The notes beneath the pieces were generated by a model. That model did not search any database, was not told where the DNA came from, and saw nothing but the letters and a program-made list of their open reading frames with translations. A DNA stretch of 64,000 nt, taken from Lacihabitans soyangensis (GTDB taxonomy: Bacteria > Bacteroidota > Bacteroidia > Cytophagales > Spirosomataceae). Numbering within the stretch: position 1 is the first letter of the stretch; each line of letters opens with the position of its first letter. Shown here piece after piece: positions 45,357-52,560 of the stretch. The translations under genes and the position numbers were made by a program. The DNA is taken from assembly GCF_024343775.1 (NCBI RefSeq), contig NZ_RJUF01000180.1:1-64000 (forward strand), read 5' to 3'.

Positions 45357-46142
45357 TTAATAAATTATAGCATTTTCAAAATCAAATTTGCACGGAATTA
45401 TACTTGTAAATTGTTTAAAATCTCGGAGTAGATGCATTTGGTCATAATAACCAACCATATAAGTAATATCAATCCAAGAAAGCGTTGGTGTTTTCTTTTT
45501 GATTTTCATTACTTCATTAAACTTTAAGATTCTTTGATATAATTTGGGGTTTACACCTGTTCTCTCAAAAAATTTCCTTTCAAACTGCCTTTTGCTAATA
45601 CATGCATCAGAAGCTAATTTGTCTAATGAGTTTTGAAGTAACCCCTTTTGGTTTATTACAATATCAATAGGGTGTTTATAAGTCTTAACAGTTTTTAATT
45701 TGTCCATAAAAAACATGTCTGCAAAACCAGCCATTTCCTCGAAACTTATAGCATTTGTAATTTGCTCTCTTAGTAATTTGACATTTTTGCCCAAAACAGA
45801 GATTGTTTCTGTATGTACATTTGTAAATAAAGACATTGGAATACCAAACAATCTATAAAAACCACCTGTTTGAAAAATGATTTTAAACATAATATAATCG
45901 TTTGGGGTTAGCATATCAATTCTTGAAGTAGATTGACGGATTATGAAAGTATCATTTGTTTGAACAAATTCTCCATGAGTGTTGGCATAGGGCAAATTTC
46001 TGGGAAAAAAGCATACTGCTTCTTCTGGGGTTGGTGTGTTAGATAGGCTTATCGGAGAGGCATTTTGCCAATGCACATACCAGTACTCTTTTACAAATTC
46101 TGATAAACAAGGGTTCGGTTTTTTTTTTAGTAATTCAGACAT
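45357..46142 (-). CDS. AraC-family transcriptional regulator
   Basis: 261 residues. The N-terminal cupin-like sensor (about 1-145; NPCLSEFVKEYWYVHWQN, then PTPEEAVCFFPRNLP) is of the type common in Bacteroidota AraC proteins. The C-terminal double HTH of about 160-255 has LDKLASDACISKRQFERKFF, RTGVNPKLYQRILKFNEVM and ITYMVGYYDQMHLLRDFKQF. Possible target: the membrane protein gene directly downstream. Confidence 0.88.
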   Translation of the reverse strand: MSELLKKKPNPCLSEFVKEYWYVHWQNASPISLSNTPTPEEAVCFFPRNLPYANTHGEFVQTNDTFIIRQSTSRIDMLTPNDYIMFKIIFQTGGFYRLFGIPMSLFTNVHTETISVLGKNVKLLREQITNAISFEEMAGFADMFFMDKLKTVKTYKHPIDIVINQKGLLQNSLDKLASDACISKRQFERKFFERTGVNPKLYQRILKFNEVMKIKKKTPTLSWIDITYMVGYYDQMHLLRDFKQFTSIIPCKFDFENAIIY

Positions 46143-46401
46143 TTTTTAAACTAAACTGGTTGCGAATTAATAAAAGGGGTTTGTAAAAGTCACCACCAAC
46201 TTATAAAATACGTATCTAGGGATGTGTAAATAATCTTTATAATAAATGTTTCAAATGTTAATTTTGAATTTATTTTTATCTTTTTTGAAAACTTAAAGTA
46301 CCAGTATTTTTTCGAATTAGGAAATTTTCCAAATAATTTTTTTGATAATTTGCGGCGGTTGTATCTAAAATTTTGGTCTGATTTTTTAAAATCATTTACA
46401 T
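46143..46401. other. Intergenic region between the AraC gene and sucC terminator
   Basis: Very AT-rich; a 76-codon minus-strand frame here begins inside the sucC terminator and is judged spurious. Confidence 0.4.
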
Positions 46402-46432
46402 AAAAAAAACGACCCCTCACGAGGTCGTTTTC
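46402..46432 (-). terminator. Terminator of sucC
   Basis: Minus-strand AAAACGACCTC, the loop GTGA, GGGGTCGTTTT, followed by further T. Confidence 0.9.
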
Positions 46433-46453
46433 AAAACAAAACTAAAATATCTC

Positions 46454-47665
46454 TTACGCCAACACCTTAGTAATCAAGTCAGCAGCGTCTTTAAGCAATA
46501 CGGCTGAGTATACTTTTAGGCCAGAGTCGTTGATGATTTTGGCACCTTCTTCGGCATTGGTACCCTGTAGTCTAACGATAATCGGCACTGGAATTTCGCC
46601 TATTGATTTGTATGCTTCAACTATACCTGCAGCCACCCTGTCGCATCTAACAATACCACCAAAGATGTTAACAAATATTGCTTTTACGTTAGGGTCTTTC
46701 AATATCAATCTGAAACCAGCTTCTACCGTAACGGCGTTTGCACCACCACCTACGTCTAAGAAGTTAGCCGGATCGCCACCTTTAAGCTTGATGATATCCA
46801 TAGTCGCCATGGCCAATCCAGCTCCATTCACCATACAACCTACGTTTCCGTCTAGTTTTACATAGTTTAGGTCACTTTCTGAGGCTTCTACTTCCATTGG
46901 ATCTTCCTCGGCTTTGTCTCTCAAGATGGCCAAGTCTTTATGACGGAACAAGGCGTTGTCGTCCAAACTCACTTTGGCATCAACGGCCAATATTTTATCG
47001 TCAGAAGTTTTCAATACTGGGTTTATCTCAAACATCGCCGAGTCGGTTTCTTCGTAAGCTTTGTAAAGGCTCATCAAGAAAGCTACCATTTCTTTGTTAG
47101 CGTTGCCCGTCATTCCTAGTTTGTAGGCCACCTTACGAGCCTGAAAGCCCTGTAAACCTACTCTTGGGTCTATCCACTCCTTAATGATTTTCTCTGGCGT
47201 GTGCTCAGCCACTTCTTCAATGTCCATACCACCTTCGGTAGAGGCCATTATGACGTTGCAAGCTCTGCCTCTGTCCAAAAGAATAGAAACATACAATTCT
47301 TTTGGCTCAGAATCACCAGGATAATAAACGTCTTCGGCAATCAAAATTTTGTTCACCACTTTTCCTTCAGCACCAGTTTGAATGGTCACGAGTGTGTTTC
47401 CAAGCAAATTCGTAGCGATGGTTTTTACATCATCAGCAGATTTGGCCAATTGCACACCTCTTTGCTCAGTTCCGACAATTTTGCCTTTTCCTCTACCACC
47501 TGCATGTATCTGAGATTTTACAACCGCAAACTTCGAATTTGTTCTTTCGGCTATTTGCTGATAAGCAGCAATGGCCTCTTCTGGCGTAGAAGCAACAATT
47601 CCTTGTTGAACTCTTACACCATATTTCGATAAAATTTCTTTACCTTGGTACTCGTGAATATTCAT
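46454..47665 (-). CDS. sucC: Succinyl-CoA ligase (ADP-forming) beta subunit
   Basis: 403 residues. The ATP-grasp N-terminus MNIHEYQGKEILSKYGV carries VKSQIHAGGRGKGKIVG. The CoA-ligase domain has NGAGLAMATMDIIKLKGGDP, GGGA and NIFGGIVRCDRVA. It makes ATP from succinyl-CoA in the TCA cycle with the alpha subunit SucD, which is not adjacent here. Monocistronic, with its own terminator. Confidence 0.97.
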   Translation of the reverse strand: MNIHEYQGKEILSKYGVRVQQGIVASTPEEAIAAYQQIAERTNSKFAVVKSQIHAGGRGKGKIVGTEQRGVQLAKSADDVKTIATNLLGNTLVTIQTGAEGKVVNKILIAEDVYYPGDSEPKELYVSILLDRGRACNVIMASTEGGMDIEEVAEHTPEKIIKEWIDPRVGLQGFQARKVAYKLGMTGNANKEMVAFLMSLYKAYEETDSAMFEINPVLKTSDDKILAVDAKVSLDDNALFRHKDLAILRDKAEEDPMEVEASESDLNYVKLDGNVGCMVNGAGLAMATMDIIKLKGGDPANFLDVGGGANAVTVEAGFRLILKDPNVKAIFVNIFGGIVRCDRVAAGIVEAYKSIGEIPVPIIVRLQGTNAEEGAKIINDSGLKVYSAVLLKDAADLITKVLA

Positions 47666-47775
47666 AATTTATTAAATAAAAATTGAACTTTTCTAATTTT
47701 TTGCCAAATTAGCAAATTATTATACTTTTTAAAAATTTATTTCGAAAAAATAAGCAAAGAATTACAGAAAAATAT

Positions 47776-48426
47776 ATGTTGGAAGGATCAAATATTTACA
47801 AAAAATACGGCTCAATTGAGGTTTTAAAGGATATTTCACTGCAAATACAGCCTTCTGAGATAGTTTCTATCGTAGGGGCATCGGGTGCAGGCAAGAGCAC
47901 GCTTTTGCATATATTGGGTACGCTTGACAAGGCAGATTCTGGAAAAATATATTTGGATAAAATAGAGTTGAGCCAGTTGGATAACAAGGCTCTGGCCAAA
48001 GTAAGAAACGAGAAAATTGGCTTTATTTTCCAGTTTCACAATCTTATGGCAGAGCTTACGGCCAAGGAAAATATCTGTTTGCCGGCTTGGGTGGGCAAAA
48101 AAAGCAAAGAGGAAACCGAAAAGCGGGCCGAAGTTTTATTGGATGCTCTAAAAATTTCGCACAGAGCTGATCATTTGCCTTCCGAAATGTCAGGTGGTGA
48201 ACAGCAGCGTGTAGCGGTGGCGAGGGCATTAATTAACTCGCCAAAATTCGTCTTCGCCGACGAACCAAGCGGGAATTTGGACACCAAAAACGCCGAGGAG
48301 TTACATTCGCTATTTTTCGAACTCAGAAACACTTTTGGTTGCTCTTTTGTTATAGTGACACATAACCCATCACTCGCAGAACGCTCTGACAGAACTATAG
48401 AATTAAAAGACGGGAGAATTTTGTGA
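47776..48426 (+). CDS. lolD: ABC transporter ATP-binding protein, LolD/MacB-like
   Basis: 216 residues, ATPase only. Walker A GASGAGKST at about 34-42, Q-loop FIFQFHNLM, signature MSGGEQQRVAVARAL, Walker B FVFADEPSGNLD, switch His in VTHNPSL. The GNLDTKNAEELH part fits the LolD/MacB/FtsE subclass that powers lipoprotein release or MacB-type pumps. The permease is not adjacent. LolD is preferred in a phylum rich in lipoproteins, but the symbol is not certain. Confidence 0.85.
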   Translation: MLEGSNIYKKYGSIEVLKDISLQIQPSEIVSIVGASGAGKSTLLHILGTLDKADSGKIYLDKIELSQLDNKALAKVRNEKIGFIFQFHNLMAELTAKENICLPAWVGKKSKEETEKRAEVLLDALKISHRADHLPSEMSGGEQQRVAVARALINSPKFVFADEPSGNLDTKNAEELHSLFFELRNTFGCSFVIVTHNPSLAERSDRTIELKDGRIL

Positions 48427-48567
48427 GAAGTAAAAATAAAATCTAATGGTTCCTCTAAATCACAAAAAAGTCCGTATGCAAAATTTGATAACACGGTGAT
48501 TTCAAGTTTGTGGGGATTTCTTAATCAAATTTTTCATGAGGACTCATTTTTTGTGAATGTTTTTTTG
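48427..48567. other. Intergenic region, left part
   Basis: No gene is seen before the palindrome at 48568. Confidence 0.3.
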
Positions 48568-48610
48568 CTTACTTTTTTTCAAAAAAAAGTAAGTCCCCGC
48601 CGGATAGGCG
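48568..48610. repeat. REP-like palindrome with an adjoining GC hairpin
   Basis: CTTACTTTTTTT, C, AAAAAAAAGTAAG is a perfect 12-bp inverted repeat with a one-base centre. It is followed by TCCCCGCCGGATAGGCG, in which CGCC and GGCG can pair. The GC-rich piece stands out from the surroundings. Probably a dispersed extragenic palindrome. Confidence 0.6.
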
Positions 48611-48732
48611 ACGAAAGAGAATCAAAATTTATATACTTAAGCTTTTTTTGCTAATTTTTTTTAAAAAAACAGTTTATTTTGAAATTCTACCCATTGATGC
48701 AATTTTGATTGCCAGAAAACTAATTAACCATT
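48611..48732. other. Leader of the queuosine-precursor transporter
   Basis: No gene. A preQ1 riboswitch was looked for and not found. Confidence 0.3.
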
Positions 48733-49500
48733 ATGATTGGATCAAAAAAACAAATCTTATTTATCGTCCTCTGCGGCATTTTCATCACCAATGCCTTAGT
48801 TGCAGAAATCATCGGAGCTAAAATCTTCTCATTAGAAGGAGTTTTTGGCTTACGACCTGCTCAATTAGATCTTTTGGGCTACAAATTAGATTTTAACCTC
48901 ACGGCCGGTGTACTCAATTGGCCCATCGTATTCATTATTTCGGATATCATCAATGAATATTATGGAGTAAAAGGGGTGAAAATAATCTCTTACCTCACCG
49001 CCGCCTTGATAGCCTACGCCTTTATGATACTTTACGGAGCTACAAGTCTCCCACCTGCTCAATTTTGGTTGGACATCAACAGTGTTGACGGACAAGGGAA
49101 GTCGTTAAATATCAACAATGCCTTTGGTTTGATACTGCGTCAAGGGATGGGAATTATGCTTGGAAGTATTATTGCCTTTTTATTTGGTCAGATTTTGGAT
49201 GCTTTGATATTCAGAAAATTACGTCAAATGACCACGAATAAGTTTCTTTGGATTAGAGCTACAGGTTCCACTTTAGTTTCGCAACTAATAGATAGTTTTG
49301 TGGTATTATTCATTGCGTTTTTTGTCTTTGGCAAGTGGCCAATGAGTCAAGTATTAGCGGTAGCTTCCGTAAATTACATTTACAAATTTATAATAGCGGT
49401 GATGATGACGCCTGTAATTTATCTGATTCATTTTGCTGTAGATAAATATTTGGGTAAACAGGAATCAGACGAGTTGATCGAGAAAGCTACTTATCAGTAA
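48733..49500 (+). CDS. yhhQ: Queuosine precursor transporter (VUT/DUF165 family)
   Basis: 255 residues with six or more membrane helices: ILFIVLCGIFITNALVAEII, then WPIVFIISDIINEYYGVKGV, a family motif with the conserved Asp/Asn/Glu. It also has LRQGMGIMLGSIIAFLFGQI and RATGSTLVSQLIDSFVVLFIAF. The E. coli homologue imports preQ0/preQ1 for tRNA queuosine synthesis. Length is slightly above the usual 220-230. Its last 14 nt overlap the small Cys-rich gene on the opposite strand. Confidence 0.92.
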   Translation: MIGSKKQILFIVLCGIFITNALVAEIIGAKIFSLEGVFGLRPAQLDLLGYKLDFNLTAGVLNWPIVFIISDIINEYYGVKGVKIISYLTAALIAYAFMILYGATSLPPAQFWLDINSVDGQGKSLNINNAFGLILRQGMGIMLGSIIAFLFGQILDALIFRKLRQMTTNKFLWIRATGSTLVSQLIDSFVVLFIAFFVFGKWPMSQVLAVASVNYIYKFIIAVMMTPVIYLIHFAVDKYLGKQESDELIEKATYQ

Positions 49501-49657
49501 TTTCCTGGGCTGTCGGGCATGTAGAACATGCTCCTGAGCTACAAGAACTACAAGCACCAGCCTTTCCTTTGGCTTGTTTCATAAATAAGCTCACGATGTA
49601 TTTGATAGCGATACCAAATACAACAATGATGAAAATATTTTCGAGTAATTGTTTCAT
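49487..49657 (-). CDS. Small Cys-rich single-pass membrane protein (56 aa)
   Basis: ATG (complement of 49655-49657) to TAG (complement of 49487-49489). The N-terminal half is a membrane helix, MKQLLENIFIIVVFGIAIKY, ending in a basic KQAKGK. The tail has four cysteines in a C-x2-C-x4-C-x2-C arrangement (36, 39, 44, 47). The layout resembles FeoB-associated Cys-rich membrane proteins, though no feo genes are nearby. A metal or Fe-S binding tail is plausible. It overlaps the 3' end of the transporter gene by 14 nt, convergently. Confidence 0.6.
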   Translation of the reverse strand: MKQLLENIFIIVVFGIAIKYIVSLFMKQAKGKAGACSSCSSGACSTCPTAQEITDK

Positions 49658-49680
49658 ATTGCTGTTGTTTTCTTTAGCAC

Positions 49681-49716
49681 ATTTCGGTGACTGAGCGGAG
49701 TCGAAGCCACCGAAAT
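49681..49716. repeat. REP-like palindrome (GAGCGGAGTCGAAGC type)
   Basis: ATTTCGGTG and CACCGAAAT form 9-bp arms around ACTGAGCGGAGTCGAAGC, with an alternative inner pairing GACT/AGTC. This GC-rich element is of the kind dispersed in many Bacteroidota intergenic regions. It lies 12 nt after the BstA-like gene and could double as its transcript end. Confidence 0.7.
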
Positions 49717-49727
49717 AGGAGTCGCAG

Positions 49728-50240
49728 CTAGTTCATCGCCAATTTGATATGCTCCAAATGATGCTCCGAATGCCATCTATACAAGGCAATTACATTTCTG
49801 AGAATATACGTCCTTTGGTATCCATTGTGATAAAATGTCTTTTCAAAGTCTTCTTGTTTTAGATTTCTGAAAATAAAAACAAGTCTCTCGTGTAAACCTT
49901 CGATGATATTTAGAGAACTATCTATTGGCAATTTAGAATCTGGTAAATTTGCCCAATCGCCTTCACTATAGCCTTTTATTGTCGGATTTTCTTCCGTTAA
50001 TGCACATTTTACACGTATGTACATGTTAGAATGCGAATCTGCAATGTGATGAACCACTTGTCTCACTGTCCAACCTTCAGGACGATAAGGAGTATCTAAA
50101 ATAGCATCCCGTAAACCCGTAACCAATTCTCTCAAGATTTTCGGGAAATCTTCTAAGTAATTTATAGCACCACTTAACGATTCGTAAGGATACTCTTTGA
50201 TGTTATAGAATTTGCCGATGGGGTATTTTAGATTTTCCAT
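49728..50240 (-). CDS. DinB superfamily protein of the YfiT/BstA type
   Basis: 170 residues. Metal-binding triad candidates: His in VVHHIADSHSN and two His in YRWHSEHHLEHI near the C-terminus. The opening LKYPIGKF is typical of YfiT-like proteins (bacillithiol S-transferase-type or metal-dependent hydrolase). The thiol cofactor of this organism cannot be read from the window, so the reaction is uncertain. Confidence 0.85.
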   Translation of the reverse strand: MENLKYPIGKFYNIKEYPYESLSGAINYLEDFPKILRELVTGLRDAILDTPYRPEGWTVRQVVHHIADSHSNMYIRVKCALTEENPTIKGYSEGDWANLPDSKLPIDSSLNIIEGLHERLVFIFRNLKQEDFEKTFYHNGYQRTYILRNVIALYRWHSEHHLEHIKLAMN

Positions 50241-50301
50241 ATTTTTGTTGTTTTATTTTTTGTCACAGAGTTTCACAGTATTCTTTTTTATTCACTTTTC
50301 G

Positions 50302-50412
50302 TTTTTGAGTTTCACGGAGTTTTCGCTTTGCTCATTTCCGCATCGTCAACTTGAATTTAAGCTTTTAAAACTTAGCGTTTCTTTATGAAAACTTTGCGTC
50401 TCTGCGTCTTAA
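50302..50412. repeat. Direct repeat, unit 1
   Basis: A unit of about 110 nt (beginning TTTTTGAGTTTCACGGAGTT, containing GCATCGTCAACTTGAATTTA, ending CTGCGTCTTAA). Unit 2 matches it with a period of 129 nt. Confidence 0.85.
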
Positions 50413-50430
50413 CGGTTATAACTAACCTCC

Positions 50431-50540
50431 TTTTTGAGTTTCACGGAGTTTTCGCTTTGCTCATTTCCGCATCGTAAACTTGAATTTAAGCTTTTAAAAC
50501 TTTGCGTATCTTTGCGAAAACTTAGCGTCTTTGCGTTTAA
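50431..50540. repeat. Direct repeat, unit 2
   Basis: Almost identical to unit 1 in its first 75 nt and then diverging into a TTTGCGTCTTTGCGTTT-type end. The GCGT-rich end is of a kind seen in dispersed repeats of Bacteroidota and cyanobacteria. The gap 50241-50555 holds no gene. Confidence 0.85.
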
Positions 50541-50555
50541 ATTAATCAGCCTATA

Positions 50556-51344
50556 TTACCAAAAACGCTTTATTTCTGCCAAAAGTTCGGTTTGAACTGC
50601 ACTTCCTGCTATGATATCTCCGCCAAAAAGATAATTATCACCTCCCGAGAAATCAGTAACCTTCCCTCCTGCTTCTGTGACCAAAAGCACACCAGCGGCC
50701 ATGTCCCATGAGTTGAGATTATATTCGAAAAAGCCATCGAACATTCCAGCTGCCACATATGCTAAATCCAGTGCTGCAGAACCAAATCTCCGTAATCCAT
50801 GTGTTTTTTGCATTAAAGATTCTAAGATTTGGATATATTTTTCCATTTCTTCGAATTTATAATAGGGAAAACCTGTGGCAAATAAACTTTGACCAAATGA
50901 TTGATTATCAGAAACTTTTATTGCAGAATCGTTCCTAAAAGCACCGCCACCTTTCGTGGCCCAAAACATATCATAGGTACAAATGTTATAGACCACACCG
51001 ATTAGAACATCCTTTCCTTCAGCCAAAGCTAAACTTACTGAATAATGAGGTAATCCATGCACGAAATTAGCTGTTCCATCCAATGGGTCTATGATCCAAT
51101 TTAATCCGTTTTGATCTCCTGTGGCCACCGTTCCTTCTTCTGTAATAAAACTAATTTCGGGATTTATGGCTCTCAGTCTGGTAACAATCAGATTTTCAGC
51201 CTCTTTGTCCACATAAGACACCACGTTATTTATGTCTTTGTATTCTATGGCATTGGTTTTGAACTTTAGAGCTTCATTTGCTATGAATTCTCCAGCCTCT
51301 TTGGCTATTTCTTTGACTTGTTCAACTATTATATTTAAATCCAT
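50556..51344 (-). CDS. Inositol monophosphatase family protein
   Basis: 262 residues. The metal site is EEG (FITEEGTVA), then WIIDPLDGTANFVHGLPHYS, and C-terminally WDMAAGVLLVTEAGG. A Mg-dependent phosphatase of the IMPase/SuhB class. The substrate is not decided by the sequence. Overlaps the DUF4105 gene stop by 23 nt, so the two are cotranscribed. Confidence 0.92.
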   Translation of the reverse strand: MDLNIIVEQVKEIAKEAGEFIANEALKFKTNAIEYKDINNVVSYVDKEAENLIVTRLRAINPEISFITEEGTVATGDQNGLNWIIDPLDGTANFVHGLPHYSVSLALAEGKDVLIGVVYNICTYDMFWATKGGGAFRNDSAIKVSDNQSFGQSLFATGFPYYKFEEMEKYIQILESLMQKTHGLRRFGSAALDLAYVAAGMFDGFFEYNLNSWDMAAGVLLVTEAGGKVTDFSGGDNYLFGGDIIAGSAVQTELLAEIKRFW

Positions 51345-52503
51345 TGTAATTTTTTAAAATGAATGCCACTCTGATTAATGCTGCGAGAATAATTGGTATT
51401 ACGGCTAATGGAATTCCTTGTGGTTTAATACCCCAAGCATGCAATAATCCCAAATTTATCAAGGCATACATCCAAAGTAATGGTTTTGTTACAGAAGGTT
51501 TTTTTACAAAAAATATCATGGGGAACATAATTGGAAAAGCCCATATTACATTCATATTTTTTTCAGTAACGCCATGATCGGTCAGGAACCAAAGTCCTAG
51601 AAAAAACCACCCGGCAATGCCCAATAAAGAAAAGAATATTTTATCAAAAAGTAATTTTTTATGCCCTGATTTCATTTGCCAAAAAGTATAGATAGCCACC
51701 AGTCCAAAAAGCAATGAGAAAACAACAAAAGGCGAGAATACAGAAGAAGAAACACTTGGAGGATCCACCGAAGTGTGCTGAATTCTACCTAAAACAAAAG
51801 GCTGTTTTACGCCTCCATGAACAATCGATGCAGAATCAAAACCAACAGAAAGATTTTCTGGTAGAAACATAGCACCTGATTCCTTCGTTTTTTCGTCGGA
51901 TGGTAAGCCTATAGCGAGACTCATACCAAAATTCATCCAAGGCTTCTTTTTGCTTGCATATTTGTCGATCCACTGCCTGTAGGTCGAGTCAGCATGCAAT
52001 GTCGGCGAGAACTGCAATGAGTCTTTACAGACTTGTTGGAGAATATCACGGATTCTACTTGCACAGTTGTAATAGAAAAAACGGTATTTATATTCTCTGT
52101 TTTCAGGCAAATAGTTGTTTGTCAAGAACTGATGAAGGTCTTGCTTTTGCTGTTCCGAGAGATTCAGTATTTGTTCAGAAGCCGAACGGTTTTCTTTATA
52201 TTTGTAATGGTCAATGAATGGCTGGAAATCGTATTTGGCCATTTGGTAAGGCAAAGTTCCTCTTAAAAACTTTACAATAAAACCGGGCTGGTCAAAGCTA
52301 AAAGTTCCGTAATCGTAACACTCATTAATTCCATTTATTGGGTCATTGAGGTGCAAAACCGTATGACCCCAAATCTGATAAATAGCGTCTTCAGAAGAAC
52401 CCGTGGAAACTGTTACTAAGCCGAATTTTGCTTCTTTAGAAAGCTGCTGAGCCTGACTTCCAAACGCAGCTACCAACCAAATGAATAAAAGTAGTTTTTT
52501 CAT
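51322..52503 (-). CDS. DUF4105 / Lnb N-terminal domain membrane protein
   Basis: 393 residues. A signal peptide (MKKLLLFIWLVAAFGSQAQQ) is followed by a periplasmic domain of about 25-230 with the Lnb/DUF4105 features: YQIWGHTVLHL (His) and FFYYNCASRIRD (Cys). Four to five membrane helices follow (FSPFVVFSLLFGLVAIYTFW onward). The Lnb domain is linked to lipoprotein N-acyl transfer in Gram-positives, but the Bacteroidota role is unproven. The clpC terminator sits immediately upstream. Confidence 0.82.
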   Translation of the reverse strand: MKKLLLFIWLVAAFGSQAQQLSKEAKFGLVTVSTGSSEDAIYQIWGHTVLHLNDPINGINECYDYGTFSFDQPGFIVKFLRGTLPYQMAKYDFQPFIDHYKYKENRSASEQILNLSEQQKQDLHQFLTNNYLPENREYKYRFFYYNCASRIRDILQQVCKDSLQFSPTLHADSTYRQWIDKYASKKKPWMNFGMSLAIGLPSDEKTKESGAMFLPENLSVGFDSASIVHGGVKQPFVLGRIQHTSVDPPSVSSSVFSPFVVFSLLFGLVAIYTFWQMKSGHKKLLFDKIFFSLLGIAGWFFLGLWFLTDHGVTEKNMNVIWAFPIMFPMIFFVKKPSVTKPLLWMYALINLGLLHAWGIKPQGIPLAVIPIILAALIRVAFILKNYNGFKYNS

Positions 52504-52511
52504 AAAACAAA

Positions 52512-52541
52512 AATAGCACGAGAAACTTTCCTCGTGCTATT
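52512..52541 (-). terminator. Terminator of clpC, abutting the DUF4105 start
   Basis: AATAGCACGAG / CTCGTGCTATT with an 8-nt loop, then TTTTTG on the minus strand. The T-run is about 9 nt before the DUF4105 ATG at 52503. Confidence 0.85.
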
Positions 52542-52560
52542 GAATTAAATTATTTGAAAT

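Noticed and set aside
41100-46400. Prophage or CRISPR origin of the accessory block
   Set aside because: No integrase, structural phage gene, cas gene or regularly spaced repeat is present; only diverged intergenic repeats and isolated genes.
46190-46420. 76-codon minus-strand frame
   Set aside because: It starts within the sucC terminator hairpin and has a low-complexity basic/aromatic composition.
48660-48732. Possible preQ1 riboswitch before the queuosine transporter
   Set aside because: An AAAACTAA-like tail is present, but no P1/loop with the required C-rich and GG bases was found.
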